Below are positions 22,741-31,670 of a DNA stretch of 64,000 bases, one piece after another. The stretch spans positions 1,190,501 through 1,254,500 of the forward strand of contig JASPKZ010005708.1 in assembly GCA_030220185.1 (NCBI GenBank), read 5' to 3'. The DNA is from Diploptera punctata (taxonomy: Eukaryota > Arthropoda > Insecta > Blattodea > Blaberidae). The stretch's first letter is position 1; each line of letters opens with the position of its first letter. Made by a program: the position numbers and the translations under genes. The notes under the pieces are model-generated. The model was not told the origin of the DNA, did not search any database, and saw only the letters and a list, made by a program, of their open reading frames with translations.

Positions 22741-22989
22741 GTAAAATTGAAAATGTGATTATTTAAAATAATGTTGCATTTTACAGTTTTATTTATTCTG
22801 AATATAAAAGATTAATTATTAATAATTTTAAATATTAATTTCATATTGAGCATTTCATAATGAAGATTATAGAATCTGATGTACTTCTCTTTTAAGTTAT
22901 GTATGAGTTCACAGTTAAATATGGGAAATAACATTATGAGGTTCTTCTTCATAAATTAATGAGTAATTTTTGATATCTTACCTCATATT

Positions 22990-23690
22990 TTATGTTTTCT
23001 TAAACATGGAAACTGTAGTTTTCAAAAAGACATCCCTTTTATTTTCAACCGACATTATGACTACCCGATTTTTGTTGGAATATCCATCTATAACATTGCC
23101 ATCTGGTATTAATTTGATGAACTGATCGTTGCCATCTGGTGTTGATTTGATGAACTTCGAGATCAGGTCTCGTTCATCTGGAATTTCGAAATTCATGGAT
23201 TTAAATTTGTTCTTCTGAATATATATCTTCTCCCAAACTGTCAATTCTAAAGGTTTTTCCAAATGTTTTAGAAGTTTGGCCTCTTTTTCAATTTTATGAC
23301 TCTCCAACAAACTATGTACTGCAATAGTTGATTTTTCAATTTCACCATTTTTAATGTTTCTAAAATGTTCCTTTGTGCGAGTGTCCAAATTCCTTTTTTG
23401 TTTTTCCTATGTATACATCATTGCAGTCTCTACAACTAATTGATAAATTCAAGATTATTTACTATCTGCGGTGTTCAACTTCTTATTGGTTATTAATAGA
23501 TTACCAAGGCTAAATTTATTTATCGGTGCCAATGTAATATTGAATTTCTTGAAATTAAAAAAAAATTGTTATGTATTTCAAGATGATTAGTAATTTTCTC
23601 AAGTTGTTTTCCTTTCTTTGAATCAGATTGCAGGGTGGTGTATTCTTTTAATCTTTTTTGTTGTCTGAATTTGGATCCTGGCACTATATA
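22990..23690 (-). pseudogene. PLE GIY-YIG endonuclease part, frameshifted
   Basis: From 23690 down: LKEYTTLQSDSKKGKQLEK, ITLAPINKFSLGNLLITN, then after stops SCRDCNDVYIGKTKK (the YIG of GIY-YIG), TRTKEHFRNIKNGEIEKST, and the tail ELTVWEKIYIQKNKFKSMNF. In PLEs this nuclease nicks DNA to prime reverse transcription. Stop codons near 23460 and a frameshift near 23400 inactivate it. Confidence 0.82.
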
Positions 23691-24085
23691 ACATGAGAAT
23701 AAAACCAGTGACAACCAATCGCCTCCAAAGTAACAGACCGTGTAGAAAACATCACCACACAAGAATAAAAAAAGGTGGTTAAATTAAAATCACCACATAT
23801 CGAATAATAAAATAAACGAAGTGAATAACATACAGTTAAACCTGTAGAAAAATAAAAAAAGAAAAAAACCAAAAATATTTAAGTATCTTAATGACACTGT
23901 TTCCAAACTCAACTATAAATAAAAAAACACAATTTCCAACACACAGCCAGTCTGCAGATGACAGTTGAAGAGTTAGGAGGTCATAAAGTATGCAGAATCT
24001 CCTGAGGATGCCTACCGCAGTAGCAGAGGAAAGGTTGGGTGTTAATAAAACCAGACCATGACCATTTAGCCCGAAAGACATAAAA
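23690..24085 (+). mobile_element. second PLE terminal-repeat relic inserted in the PLE above
   Basis: This segment is foreign to subfamily C, whose coding sequence resumes at about 24085. Near its right end, CTGAGGA (24002-24008), an extra T, GCCTAC..GTAGC, then GGAAAGGTT resembles a hammerhead with small insertions before GAAA. It ends TGTTAATAAAACCAG. Borders are approximate. Confidence 0.5.
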
Positions 24086-24135
24086 GACATGAATTTGGAG
24101 AAACCTTTAGAATTGACAGTTTGGGAGAAGATATA

Positions 24136-24195
24136 TTATATTATTTTTAGTCTGATCATCTTACCTCAATATTAATATATATTAATAATAGATAT
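24136..24195. mobile_element. short subfamily-D Penelope fragment
   Basis: ATTATTTTTAGTCTGATCATC and TTACCTCAATATTAATAT match the left end of the D elements at 16772, 56907 and 61309. The host text GGGAGAAGATATAT is repeated on either side (AGATATATT), so this tiny piece inserted by itself. Confidence 0.7.
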
Positions 24196-24509
24196 ATATT
24201 CAGAAAAACAAATTTAAATCCATGAATTTCGAAATTCCTGATGAATGAGACTTGATCTCAAACTTCATCAAATCAACACCAGATTGCAACGTTCATTTCA
24301 TCAAATAAACACCAGATGTCAACCTTCAGTTCATCAAATCAACACCAGATGGCAACGTTATAGATGGAGATTCTAACGAAAATCCGGTAGTCATAATGTC
24401 AGTTGAAAATGAAAGAGATGTCCTTTTTAAAACTGCAGTTTCTATGTCTAAGAAAACATAAAATATGAGGTAAGATGTAAAAAATGATGCATTCATTTAT
24501 GTACAAGTT

Positions 24510-24885
24510 GCTTTATTGATAGTAACAATTGTGTTGAAGGGCTGTATATCCTGCTGCATATATAAAAGTTTAGTAAGGAAATTATCATTACATTTTATAT
24601 CGAACCCAACTTAAAAACTCGTTAACAAAAAACAAAATCTATGGTGCATATGCACTACTGATTTATTTAAATAGATTTAAATCACTTTATTATGGCTGAT
24701 CGTTGTTCTTCATGACAGATAACTTGTGCTTAGTATCACAATTTTTTCGCTATCAATAAATAAAAACTGTAATAAGCAACCAATTTACTCTAAGTTGACA
24801 ATTGCTCCTGAAAATGATTCCAATAAACTATTATGAAAGAATGAATTAAATAGAAGCCCTGAAAATATTTTTTAATAAAGATCAG
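24510..24885. other. AT-rich intronic spacer, nothing recognised
   Basis: No coding, RNA or repeat signature seen. Confidence 0.5.
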
Positions 24886-24889
24886 TGAT

Positions 24890-25110
24890 ATATATATCAT
24901 CATCATCATCATCTGGTATCATGGCAGCTGCCACCGTCTTCTGGAAACCAAATGCCATTCCTCTCTGTCTTCCTCCAATCTTCTCATATTCATAGCTGCT
25001 TGTACCCCTTCTATCCAAGTTTTCTTCGGTCTATCTCTCTTCCTCCTTTCCATTGGGATCCATTCCATAACAATTTTAGGCAATCTTTGCTCTGGTATTC
25101 TTTATATATA
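24890..25110 (-). mobile_element. LINE 3' end fragment
   Basis: The minus strand encodes LPKIVMEWIPMERRKRDRPK, KTWIEGVQAAMNMRRLEEDR, EEWHLVSRRRWQLP, the typical GRPxxxW...R tail of a LINE protein, then a (TCA)n-type tail at 24898-24915. It lies just upstream of an exon. Confidence 0.8.
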
Positions 25111-25182
25111 TATATTTCATCTAAAAGTTTCATATATTTCATGTTTAAATTTTGATTTAAATTATGACTGGTATTATTTTAG

Positions 25183-25285
25183 GTTGGCTTCTGAACATGA
25201 GCAGGAGTTACAAGCATTACAGAGGTGTCAAGAGCGAGAGATGGCTCGATTAAAAGGAGAATTGGAAGAACAGAGAAATTCTTTG
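25183..25285 (+). CDS. osp: outspread/MPRIP-like gene, coding exon
   Basis: Acceptor GTATTATTTTAG, donor TTG/GTGAGT. One base completes the Arg codon from the previous exon, then LASEHEQELQALQRCQERE, MARLKGELEEQRNSL. It is 103 nt long and ends in phase 0. The charged, Gln/Glu-rich helix continues the coiled coil. Confidence 0.85.
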
Positions 25286-25403
25286 GTGAGTTTAGTAATG
25301 ACATAACCAATAAAACCTTTTTCTGCGGAATTTGTAGGAAATAATAATAATAATTTTTTTATGGTGAAATTAAATGTTTCTTACCTCTCCTCATATCTAT
25401 TTT

Positions 25404-25742
25404 CTAAGTTGATCGCGATTTCGAGACTATAACTGTCTCATCATCAGAACTTTGTTGGCGACTGGTGTTATGTCGATTGGAAGAAACTCTTCTTCTTCCC
25501 TCTGTTGGTAGACCAATGAACCTCTGGATCAGGTCAAAATTTGTGGGAATTTCGAAGTTCATAAGTTTTCTTTTGTTTTTCTGATTGTGGATCTTTTCCC
25601 AAACCGTGAATTCCTTTTGTTTGTCTATTTGTTTAATTAGACTGGCTTTTGATTCAATTAAATGTTTTTCGGACCAAGCATGAGCAGCTACTGCTGATTT
25701 TTCCACTTCTCCATTTTTGATGTTTCTAAGATGTTCTTTCAC
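25404..25742 (-). CDS. PLE GIY-YIG endonuclease C-terminal part (left arm)
   Basis: A 112-residue open frame: KEHLRNIKNGEVEKSAVAAH, IKQIDKQKEFTVWEKIHNQK, FEIPTNFDLIQRFIG and the end DDETVIVSKSRST. It corresponds to the C-terminal half of the PLE nuclease, without the GIY/YIG motifs. Its last codons coincide with the hammerhead at 25406-25452. It is truncated at its start by the foldback junction and is unlikely to be expressed. Confidence 0.72.
   Translation of the reverse strand: MKEHLRNIKNGEVEKSAVAAHAWSEKHLIESKASLIKQIDKQKEFTVWEKIHNQKNKRKLMNFEIPTNFDLIQRFIGLPTEGRRRVSSNRHNTSRQQSSDDETVIVSKSRST
25406..25452 (-). ncRNA. hammerhead ribozyme, intact (PLE A, left arm)
   Basis: Minus strand: stem I AAGTT (25448-25452), core CTGATGA (25441-25447), extra T, GAGAC/GTCTC stem II, GAAA (25419-25422), TCGCGA stem III, TC cleavage site (25411-25412), AACTT stem I partner. 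Every helix pairs by eye. Confidence 0.87.
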
Positions 25743-25781
25743 CCTTGTTTTTAAATTCTTAGAAACATCAAAAATGGAGAA

Positions 25782-26084
25782 GTGGAAAAATCAGCAGTAG
25801 CTGCTCATGCTTGGTCCGAAAAACATTTAATTGAATCAAAAGCCAGTCTAATTAAACAAATAGACAAACAAAAGGAACTCACGGTTTGGGAAAAGATCCA
25901 CATTCAGAAAAACAAAAGAAAACTTATGAACTTCGAAATTCCCACAAATTTTGACCTGATCCAGAGGTTCATTGGTCCACCAACAGAGGGAAGAAGAAGA
26001 GTTTCTTCCGATCGACATAACACCAGTCGCCAACAAAGTTCTGATGATGAGACAGTTATAGTCTCGAAATCGCGATCAACTTAG
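25782..26084 (+). CDS. PLE GIY-YIG endonuclease C-terminal part (right arm)
   Basis: Mirror of the left-arm frame: EKSAVAAHAWSEKHLIESKA, ELTVWEKIHIQKNKRKLMNF, EIPTNFDLIQRFIGPPTEGR, SSDDETVIVSKSRST, stop TAG at 26082-26084. The coding text for SDDETVIVSKSRST is the same DNA as the ribozyme core, so protein and ribozyme constraints overlap here. Confidence 0.72.
   Translation: MEKSAVAAHAWSEKHLIESKASLIKQIDKQKELTVWEKIHIQKNKRKLMNFEIPTNFDLIQRFIGPPTEGRRRVSSDRHNTSRQQSSDDETVIVSKSRST
26036..26082 (+). ncRNA. hammerhead ribozyme, intact, sense to the host gene
   Basis: Stem I AAGTT 26036-26040; core CTGATGA 26041-26047; extra T 26048; stem II GAGAC 26049-26053 with GTCTC 26061-26065; GAAA 26066-26069; stem III TCGCGA 26070-26075; TC 26076-26077; stem I AACTT 26078-26082. 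Predicted cleavage is after 26077, seven bases before the end of the overlapping stop codon. Because it is on the host strand it would be transcribed within the intron 25286-32537. The equally strong inverted arm could pair with it and block folding. Confidence 0.87.
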
Positions 26085-26179
26085 AAAATATATATGAGGA
26101 GAGGTAAGAAACATTTAATTTCACCATAAATTAAATCTCATAGTGATTAATTCCTATAAAAGTTAAAAATAATTTTTTT

Positions 26180-26690
26180 ATTTAATATCTGTTGAATTTG
26201 CAGAATATGAAAAAAAAAATGAGATGAGTCAAAATAACTAACTCATAATGATTATTATTTTATTAATTTCACTTTAAGTAAAGCAAGAAAAAGTTAATAG
26301 TTAAATATGGGAAAACTGCAGTTGCCGTGTTTATAAAGTATGAGGTAAGATGTAAAAAATGACTCATTAATTCATGAATCAAGAAAAAGTTGTTATAGAA
26401 ATTCAAATGTCGTTAAGTTTTTAATTTCTAATTACAATACAATTACATGGCCTTAGATCAATTTCACAGTTTAGAGTAAACATATGTCTCTAGATCTCAA
26501 GTTTGCAGGTTCCAACATAGTCAACATTTGTTTCAAGGAAGTGGAGGACTGTAAATTTTTCTTCACTTATTAGTATACAGACTAGCCTTGAGTTTCCTCG
26601 ACTCCCAGTAAATAAGTTACAATAGTTATCTTGGTTGCTAACTAGGAGTTGCTATTTAATATTTGCAGGAGGTTTCTTACAATTATTATA
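26180..26690. other. Intronic spacer with a subfamily-C edge fragment
   Basis: At 26295-26370, AAATATGGGAAA, ACTGCAGTTGCCGTGTTTATAA and ATGAGGTAAGATGT resemble the right end of subfamily C, so a small fragment is present. The rest is unassigned. Confidence 0.5.
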
Positions 26691-26705
26691 ACTTATATAA
26701 CTCAT

Positions 26706-26921
26706 TTAATTAAATATATATAGGAAATAACACTATGAGGTTTATTTTAATTATATTTGAGTTGTGAATTTTGACTCACCTGATATTTCTTGATTTTTAT
26801 GCAGACCTAGGTTTTGTCGCTAACTTTGCATCCGAGAATGTCGCGAAGTTAGTGACAAAAAGTATGTCTGCATAAAAATCAAGAAATATGAGGTGAGTCA
26901 AAATTCACAACTCAAATGTAA
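26706..26921. mobile_element. Penelope-like mini-foldback, subfamily E
   Basis: TATATAACTCAT at 26694-26705 is repeated at 26922-26933. The arms share TTTTTATGCAGAC / GTCTGCATAAAAA and GACTCACCT / AGGTGAGTC. The left edge carries GGAAATAACACTATGAGGTTT. The hammerhead is decayed (CCGAGAA, AAAA) though stem II GTCGC/GTGAC and a palindromic CCTAGG stem III on the left arm remain. Confidence 0.9.
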
Positions 26922-27169
26922 TATATAACTCATAATAATTAGGAGCTACTATCTTTACTTCTGGATCTGAAATTAGCAGATTCAAACTGGCTGGGATTTT
27001 TTCCTAGGCCTAAAAGTCCTGATTGTGCTTCCTTTGGAAGGAAAATAAAGCCACAGATTCCGTGTAATAAATTTATGGCATGTGAAAGAATAGAAGTTGT
27101 TTGCATAGCTTTGAATTGTAATGCTAATGATCTGATATGTTAGAGTACTGTTAAATAAAATATTACCTA

Positions 27170-27251
27170 AAATTTAAAATAAAATTCTTTACACCTCATC
27201 TCATTTCCTGTCTTCTTTTAAACCTCATAATGATATTTCCTGTAATAGTTC
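27170..27251. mobile_element. 82-bp Penelope-derived insertion, subfamily H
   Basis: AAAATATTACCTA at 27157-27169 and AAAATATTGCCTA at 27252-27264 form the target duplication. The insert contains TTTACACCTCATCTCA and the one-sided edge AACCTCATAATGATATTTCC. A longer relative is at 40836-40975. Confidence 0.82.
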
Positions 27252-27488
27252 AAAATATTGCCTACTTGCTTTCTGGAGATTATTTGTTCTCTCTGTAAAT
27301 CTTAATGAGAATATGGATTGAGATCATTATCTGGTGTATCCAACCTTCATTCAATTTTCTAATCCTCTTTATAAATTTTGGAGGAAAAAATAGTAAATTG
27401 TACTGAACTTTTATAGGAATATATCACTATGAGGTTTAATTTAAGATAAAATCAAATGTTTCATACCTCTCCTCATAATTAATCTTTT

Positions 27489-27534
27489 AAGTAGATCGTG
27501 ATTTCAGGTTCATGGCAAACCCATCCTCAGTACC
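27489..27534 (-). ncRNA. hammerhead ribozyme, core intact (PLE A, composite element)
   Basis: Minus strand: stem I GGTA, core CTGAGGA (27524-27530), extra T, stem II GGGTT/AACCT, GAAA (27502-27505), stem III TCACGA with one A-C mismatch, TC, then TACT. The opposite end of the element (31700-31745) reads CCGAGGA and lacks GAAA, so only this arm is likely active. Confidence 0.72.
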
Positions 27535-27704
27535 ATTTTGCTGACTGGTGTTATGTCGATTGGAAAAACCACTTCTTCTTCCCTCTGTAGGTGGACCAGT
27601 AAACCTCTGGATCAGGTCAGAATTTGCAGGAATTTCAAGGTTCATAAGTTTTTCTTTAATAATGAATGGAGAACATATTTTAATTGACTCACCTCATACA
27701 TTTT

Positions 27705-28178
27705 CAAACTTCTTTGATACCGACGGTTTCAGACAATTTCTTGGCTAATTTATATATGAGTTACTTCGAGTGCCATATCACCAAGGCTTACCCATGGATT
27801 TTCAAGAGTTGGTACAGATATGTTGATGATATTTTTTCGATAATAAATTTTAAACATGTTGATGATGCGTTGAAATTACTTAATCTACAAGATGTATCAA
27901 TTAAATTTACCATAGAATCAGAAATTGAAAACAAAATTCCGTTTTTGGATTTATACATAATTAGGAATGAAAAAACTCAAAAAATTGAATTTGATATATA
28001 TAGGAAGGGTACACGTACTGATAATTATATTAAATCAACGGGTTTCAATCCACTGGCACATAAACATGCAATATTTAATAGTCTCTTATATAGATTAATA
28101 AAGGTCCCATTAAAAGGAGAAAATTTTAAGAAAGAATATGAAAACATCCTAAATATAGCCAGATTAAATGGTTTTTAA
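27705..28178 (+). CDS. PLE reverse transcriptase C-terminal part
   Basis: The frame carries FLANLYMSYFECHITKAYPW, then WYRYVDDIFSI, the catalytic YVDD of a Penelope-type RT, then KIPFLDLYIIRNEK and ... NYIKSTGFNPLAHKHAIFNS, the PLE signature around FLDL and HP/HK. It begins at the 5' truncation, so the palm domain is incomplete. One frameshift at about 28170 (ARLNGF, then FKKDIISNKLKKF in the next frame) separates it from the endonuclease frame, which it would normally be fused to. Confidence 0.82.
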   Translation, partial: QTSLIPTVSDNFLANLYMSYFECHITKAYPWIFKSWYRYVDDIFSIINFKHVDDALKLLNLQDVSIKFTIESEIENKIPFLDLYIIRNEKTQKIEFDIYRKGTRTDNYIKSTGFNPLAHKHAIFNSLLYRLIKVPLKGENFKKEYENILNIARLNGF

Positions 28179-28839
28179 AAAGGATATAATATCTAACAAA
28201 TTAAAGAAATTCAGAAAGATAAAACAACTTAAAGAATGCTCTACCCTACAAATGGTTAGTAACGAAAAGAAGAATTTCAAGAAAATTACTTACCATCCAA
28301 TAGTACATGGGAAATTTCAAAAAATATTTGACAAATACAACATTACTTTGGCACCAATAAATAAATTTAGTCTGGAAAAACTTTTAAATACCAATAAAAA
28401 AATCAACATCCCAGACAGTAAGAAATCTGGAATTTATCAAATTAATTGTAATGATTGTAGCAAAGTATACATAGGAAAAACAAAAAGGAATTTAGAAACA
28501 CGCACTAAAGAACATTTTAGAAATATTAAAAATTGTGAAATTGAAAAATCAGCAATTGCTGCACATAGTTTACTAGAACATCATAAAATTGAAAAAGAAG
28601 CGAAACTTTTAAAACAGTTGGATAAACCGTTGGAATTGACAATTTGTGAATTGATATTCATTCAGAAGAATAAATATCGATCTATGAATTTCGATATTCC
28701 GGTGGATAAAAATTTAATTACAAAATTTATAATCCCAACGAAAGATGGCAGCACAAGAGGTGATGTCACTAAAGAAATCAACAATCACGGAATTTCATCA
28801 ATGGACGCCATGACTGATGAAGGACATGATTTTGTCTGA
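28168..28839 (+). CDS. PLE linker and GIY-YIG endonuclease
   Basis: 223 residues: a basic linker (KLKKFRKIKQLKECSTL), ITLAPINKFSLEKLLNTNKK, then KKSGIYQINCNDCSKVYIGK (GIY and YIG motifs with the CxxC that marks PLE nucleases), TKRNLETRTKEHF with the catalytic Arg, and IQKNKYRSMNFDIP containing the later catalytic region. It ends DEGHDFV with TGA at 28837-28839, inside the hammerhead. It is intact apart from the frameshift at its start and a Trp-to-Cys change where copies usually have VWEKI (here ICELI). Confidence 0.85.
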   Translation: MVFKKDIISNKLKKFRKIKQLKECSTLQMVSNEKKNFKKITYHPIVHGKFQKIFDKYNITLAPINKFSLEKLLNTNKKINIPDSKKSGIYQINCNDCSKVYIGKTKRNLETRTKEHFRNIKNCEIEKSAIAAHSLLEHHKIEKEAKLLKQLDKPLELTICELIFIQKNKYRSMNFDIPVDKNLITKFIIPTKDGSTRGDVTKEINNHGISSMDAMTDEGHDFV

Positions 28840-28853
28840 AACCGTCGGTATCA
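28811..28853 (+). ncRNA. hammerhead ribozyme overlapping the endonuclease stop codon (PLE B)
   Basis: Stem I TGA 28811-28813; core CTGATGA 28814-28820; extra A; stem II GGACA/TGTCT; GAAA 28838-28841; stem III CCG T CGG; TA at 28849-28850; stem I TCA. The TGA stop of the protein is made of the last stem II base and the first two bases of GAAA. Cleavage after 28850 is predicted. Stem I is short (3 bp). Confidence 0.82.
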
Positions 28854-29059
28854 AAGAAGTTTGAAAATGTATGAGATGAGTCAATTAAAATATGTTCTCC
28901 ATTCATTATTAATGATATAACCTCATAATGTTTACTTCCCGATATTAATTTAAATATAAGTTTTTCTTTGTTTTTCTGAATGTGGATTTTTTTCCCAAAT
29001 CATGAGTTCCTTTTGTCTGTCTATTTGTTTAATTAGACTAGCTTTTGATTCAAGTAGAT

Positions 29060-29480
29060 TCTATCACCCTTTTTGGCCAATTTATTTATGGGAAGTTTTG
29101 AACTGAAAATAACAAGTGGACATCCTTTGATTTTCAAATTTTGGAGTAGATACATTGACAATGTCGCTATTGTGAATCACAAACAAATAGAGGATGCTTT
29201 AAAGCTTTTGAACATTCAGAGCAGAACTATAAAATTTACCATGAAAACTAAAATTGAAAAAGCAAATCCCATTTTTAGATCTTAATTTAACAAGAAATGG
29301 AGAAAACAGGATAGAATTTGGAATATACAGAAAGAATACACATATAGAGCTATATTAAAGCTTCAGGATTCAACCATTTTGCTCACAAAGAGGCAGTATT
29401 CAATAGTTTGACATGTAGATTGGTAAATATACCTATGAGCAAAGAAAATTATGAAAAAGAAAAAGAATGCATAACACTGG
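29060..29480 (+). pseudogene. PLE reverse transcriptase fragment of the subfamily-A element
   Basis: It encodes LANLFMGSFELKITSGHPLI, FWSRYIDNVAIVNHKQIEDA (catalytic YVDD decayed to YIDN) and, after frameshifts, RSLNFNHFAHKEAVFNSLTC-like text. It is parallel to the subfamily-B RT at 27705 but clearly diverged, so the two are separate lineages. Confidence 0.75.
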
Positions 29481-31020
29481 GGAACAGCAATTTCGTTGAC
29501 TTACATCTGTGACTTGTTTTCAACTAATGTATGGCTACTGAATCCAAAAATAACCATAGTTTTTGTCTATCACATCAACTTTTTAAGCTAAAGGATACCC
29601 TAAAAAATCATACAGATTGTGCATATAAATGAAAATACGTAAAAACTTACCAAATATACTGTTTCTAAATAATTATTTTATTTATACAATGTCTATAATA
29701 GTGTAAATTGTATAATATGTACTGTAAAGATTATGTTCATACAAGTGGTTGTTTGTTTTATATATATTAAGGTACAAATTATTGCTGATAGCTCTGTTGG
29801 GAGTGTTTAATCTGTTGACATTCTCGCTTGATGCTTACATTAGTCAGCCATCATACGTACATCACATCTATCTTAGTACCATGCCTCCATGACCTTAAAA
29901 TCTTGGTGGAATAGCTCACTCTGCTCATCACTAACTGCACCAAAATTTTCCGGAAAGTTAGCAAGATGGCTATGTAAAAATGCAACTTGATGCTCATGTT
30001 GCAACCAAGCATTTTGAAACTCTCCAAGAGCTGCTGAACACTTTTGGTGTAATTCTGTGCATGTGTATTTCCAAGAAAGTCTTTAACAATGTTTTTGAAT
30101 GCCAACCAAGAATTCTTTTGAATTTCTGACATGGTTCCGATAAAGTGTTTATCTTTAACAAGCTGCCGAATCTGTGGACCTTCAAATATATATCGGCCTT
30201 TTACTTTTCAAATAACAGACTAGGAAATGCCAAAATGAGATACTTGGAACAGTCTCCTTCAATTGGCAAAGCTTTACCGAATTGCTTCATGAGACCCAAT
30301 TTGATATGCAGAGGTGCAAATACAATGTTCTTTTTGTCTACAAGTAGCTGATGTACAATGTTTGGTTCACCAGGTTTCTAGTTAGATCTTTGTGGCCAAT
30401 TTGACTGCACCCATTGCTTCCCACAAGCTCTGGTGTCCCACATACACAAGAAGCAGGGATACTTGATATATCCGTGTTGCTGCCCAAGAAGGAAGCCAAC
30501 CATTTTAAGGTCAACACAAATGATCCATAGTGCAAGTGATATTGCAACAACTCAGTGACTCTGTATGCTTTCATATACTTCTCTCAAACAAACTGAATGG
30601 CCTGTCGGGAATGAACAAAATACATTTCCATTGTGGAGGAGAACACACTTCAAGCTCCGCTTTTAGTTGATAAACAGTTGCCATTCAATTGCATTAAGGC
30701 TGAAATTCCCAACTCTTCCATTAAACCATGGACGTTATGGCAAATACACAAATCCATAATCACTTCGAAAATATTGCAGAAACGCAGTTTCTCTTGTTCA
30801 AAAATAGGATACACTAGAGAAGGTTTGTATCGGCCAATAGGAGAACAATAGTGCTTCTATGATCCATGCGCTAAGTCCACTGAGAGTGATCACATTATCA
30901 TGAGGTGTAGAGAAAGAAACGTGATGTGATAGAAGAAAACTAACATCTGTTTTGAAATCAGCATGCCTAATTAACTATAAAACAGCTCAAAAATCAAACT
31001 CAACAGAAATTGTGTTACAA
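29480..31020 (-). pseudogene. unnamed arthropod repeat-borne protein, degenerate copy 1
   Basis: The minus strand from 30850 to 29851 carries pieces NIVFAPLHIKLGLMKQFGKA, then MSEIQKNSWLAFKNIVKDFL, SFKMLGCNMSIKLHFYIA and, in another frame, SDEQSELFHQDFKVMEAWY. The order (LGLMKQFVKAL, then a MSIKxHFLHSH-like and EQGERFHQDL-like region) is one I know from many uncharacterised arthropod proteins that behave as repeats. The same protein lies at 53780-55445. Molecular function is unknown to me. The DNA is foreign to the PLE that surrounds it. Confidence 0.55.
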
Positions 31021-31139
31021 ATTGTTCCCCAGTGTATGGTAATTATTGTTGCAATAGATAAAGGTTATGAAGGAAATATGGTGTACAAGAAAATAAATAA
31101 ATTTAAAAGAAAAAAAATTAATCAATGAAAGCGCACTTA

Positions 31140-31620
31140 TAAAACAAACAGAAAAAAGAAAATTCAAGAAATTCGCTTACCATCCATTGAAACACCATAA
31201 GTTTGAAAAAAATGTTCAAAAAGTTTAATATAAGATTTGCACCGAAGAACGAATACAGCCTTAATAGGATAATTAAACCAATAAAAATGAAAAAAAAATT
31301 GAAGAAGAAAACAAATCAGGAATTTATCAGATCAATTGCAGGGATTGTGACAAAATTTATATAGGAAAAACAAAAAGAAATTTGAAAACAAGGGTGAAAG
31401 AACATATTAGAAATGTCAAAAATGGAGAAGTGGAAAAGTCAGCAGTAGCTGCGCTTGCTTGGTCTGAAAAACATCCAATTGAATCAAAAGCTAGTCTATT
31501 TAAACAAATAGATAAACAAAAGGAACTCACACTTTGGGAAAAAAATCCACATTCAGAAAAACAAAGAAAAAATTACGAACTTCAAAATTCCCGCAAATTC
31601 TGACCTGATCCAGAGGTTTA
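31140..31620 (+). pseudogene. PLE GIY-YIG endonuclease of the subfamily-A element
   Basis: KSGIYQINCRDCDKIYIGKT is readable near 31313-31372, then VKEHIRNVKNGEVEKSAVAA, KASLFKQIDKQKELTLWEK. A base change after LWEK shifts the frame. The tail repeats the subfamily-A C-terminus, followed by an (AGA)n run. Confidence 0.78.
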
Positions 31621-31634
31621 TTGATCCACCAACA

Positions 31635-31637
31635 GAT

Positions 31638-31670
<33 letters not shown>
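31635..31670. repeat. (AGA)n expansion within PLE coding tail
   Basis: The GGAAGAAGAAGA codons for the Arg-rich tail in sister copies are expanded here to about eleven AGA units. Confidence 0.9.

Larger units (their letters stand above)
21225..22745 (-). mobile_element. LINE (non-LTR retrotransposon), 5' truncated
   Basis: The 3' end lies at about 21225 in a CATCATCATC tail. It is homologous to the shorter copy at 4196-4700 and extends upstream through the RT domain to about 22745, where it stops abruptly, as expected of target-primed 5' truncation. It is interrupted by a TTAA MITE. Confidence 0.85.
22910..24497. mobile_element. Penelope-like element, subfamily C, inverted-repeat form
   Basis: TATGTATGAGTT at 22898-22909 and TATGTACAAGTT at 24498-24509 are the (aged) target duplication. 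The left edge has the one-sided extension GGGAAATAACATTATGAGGTT. The left arm is a long minus-strand GIY-YIG coding part, the right arm (24090-24480) a shorter + strand copy of the same 3' end. Two later insertions lie within (about 23690-24085 and 24136-24195). Hammerhead cores are TTGAAAA, hence decayed. Confidence 0.82.
25361..26167. mobile_element. Penelope-like foldback, subfamily A, near-perfect 350-bp arms
   Basis: AATAATTTTTTT at 25349-25360 is repeated at 26168-26179. The arms are head-to-head copies of the PLE 3' end joined near 25765. The right edge has the one-sided extension TCTCATAGTGATTAATTCCT. The arms are nearly identical, which suggests a young insertion. It lies 76 bp downstream of an exon, so it is part of the primary transcript. 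Confidence 0.92.
27658..28955 (+). mobile_element. Penelope-like element, subfamily B, nested, 14-bp target duplication
   Basis: ATAAGTTTTTCTTT at 27644-27657 is repeated at 28956-28969. The left inverted terminal repeat is short (27658-27730), followed by an RT C-terminal part, the endonuclease, the hammerhead, the motif ATGAGATGAGTC and the one-sided extension AACCTCATAATGTTTACTTCCC. It inserted into the subfamily-A element, which dates it as younger. Confidence 0.93.
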
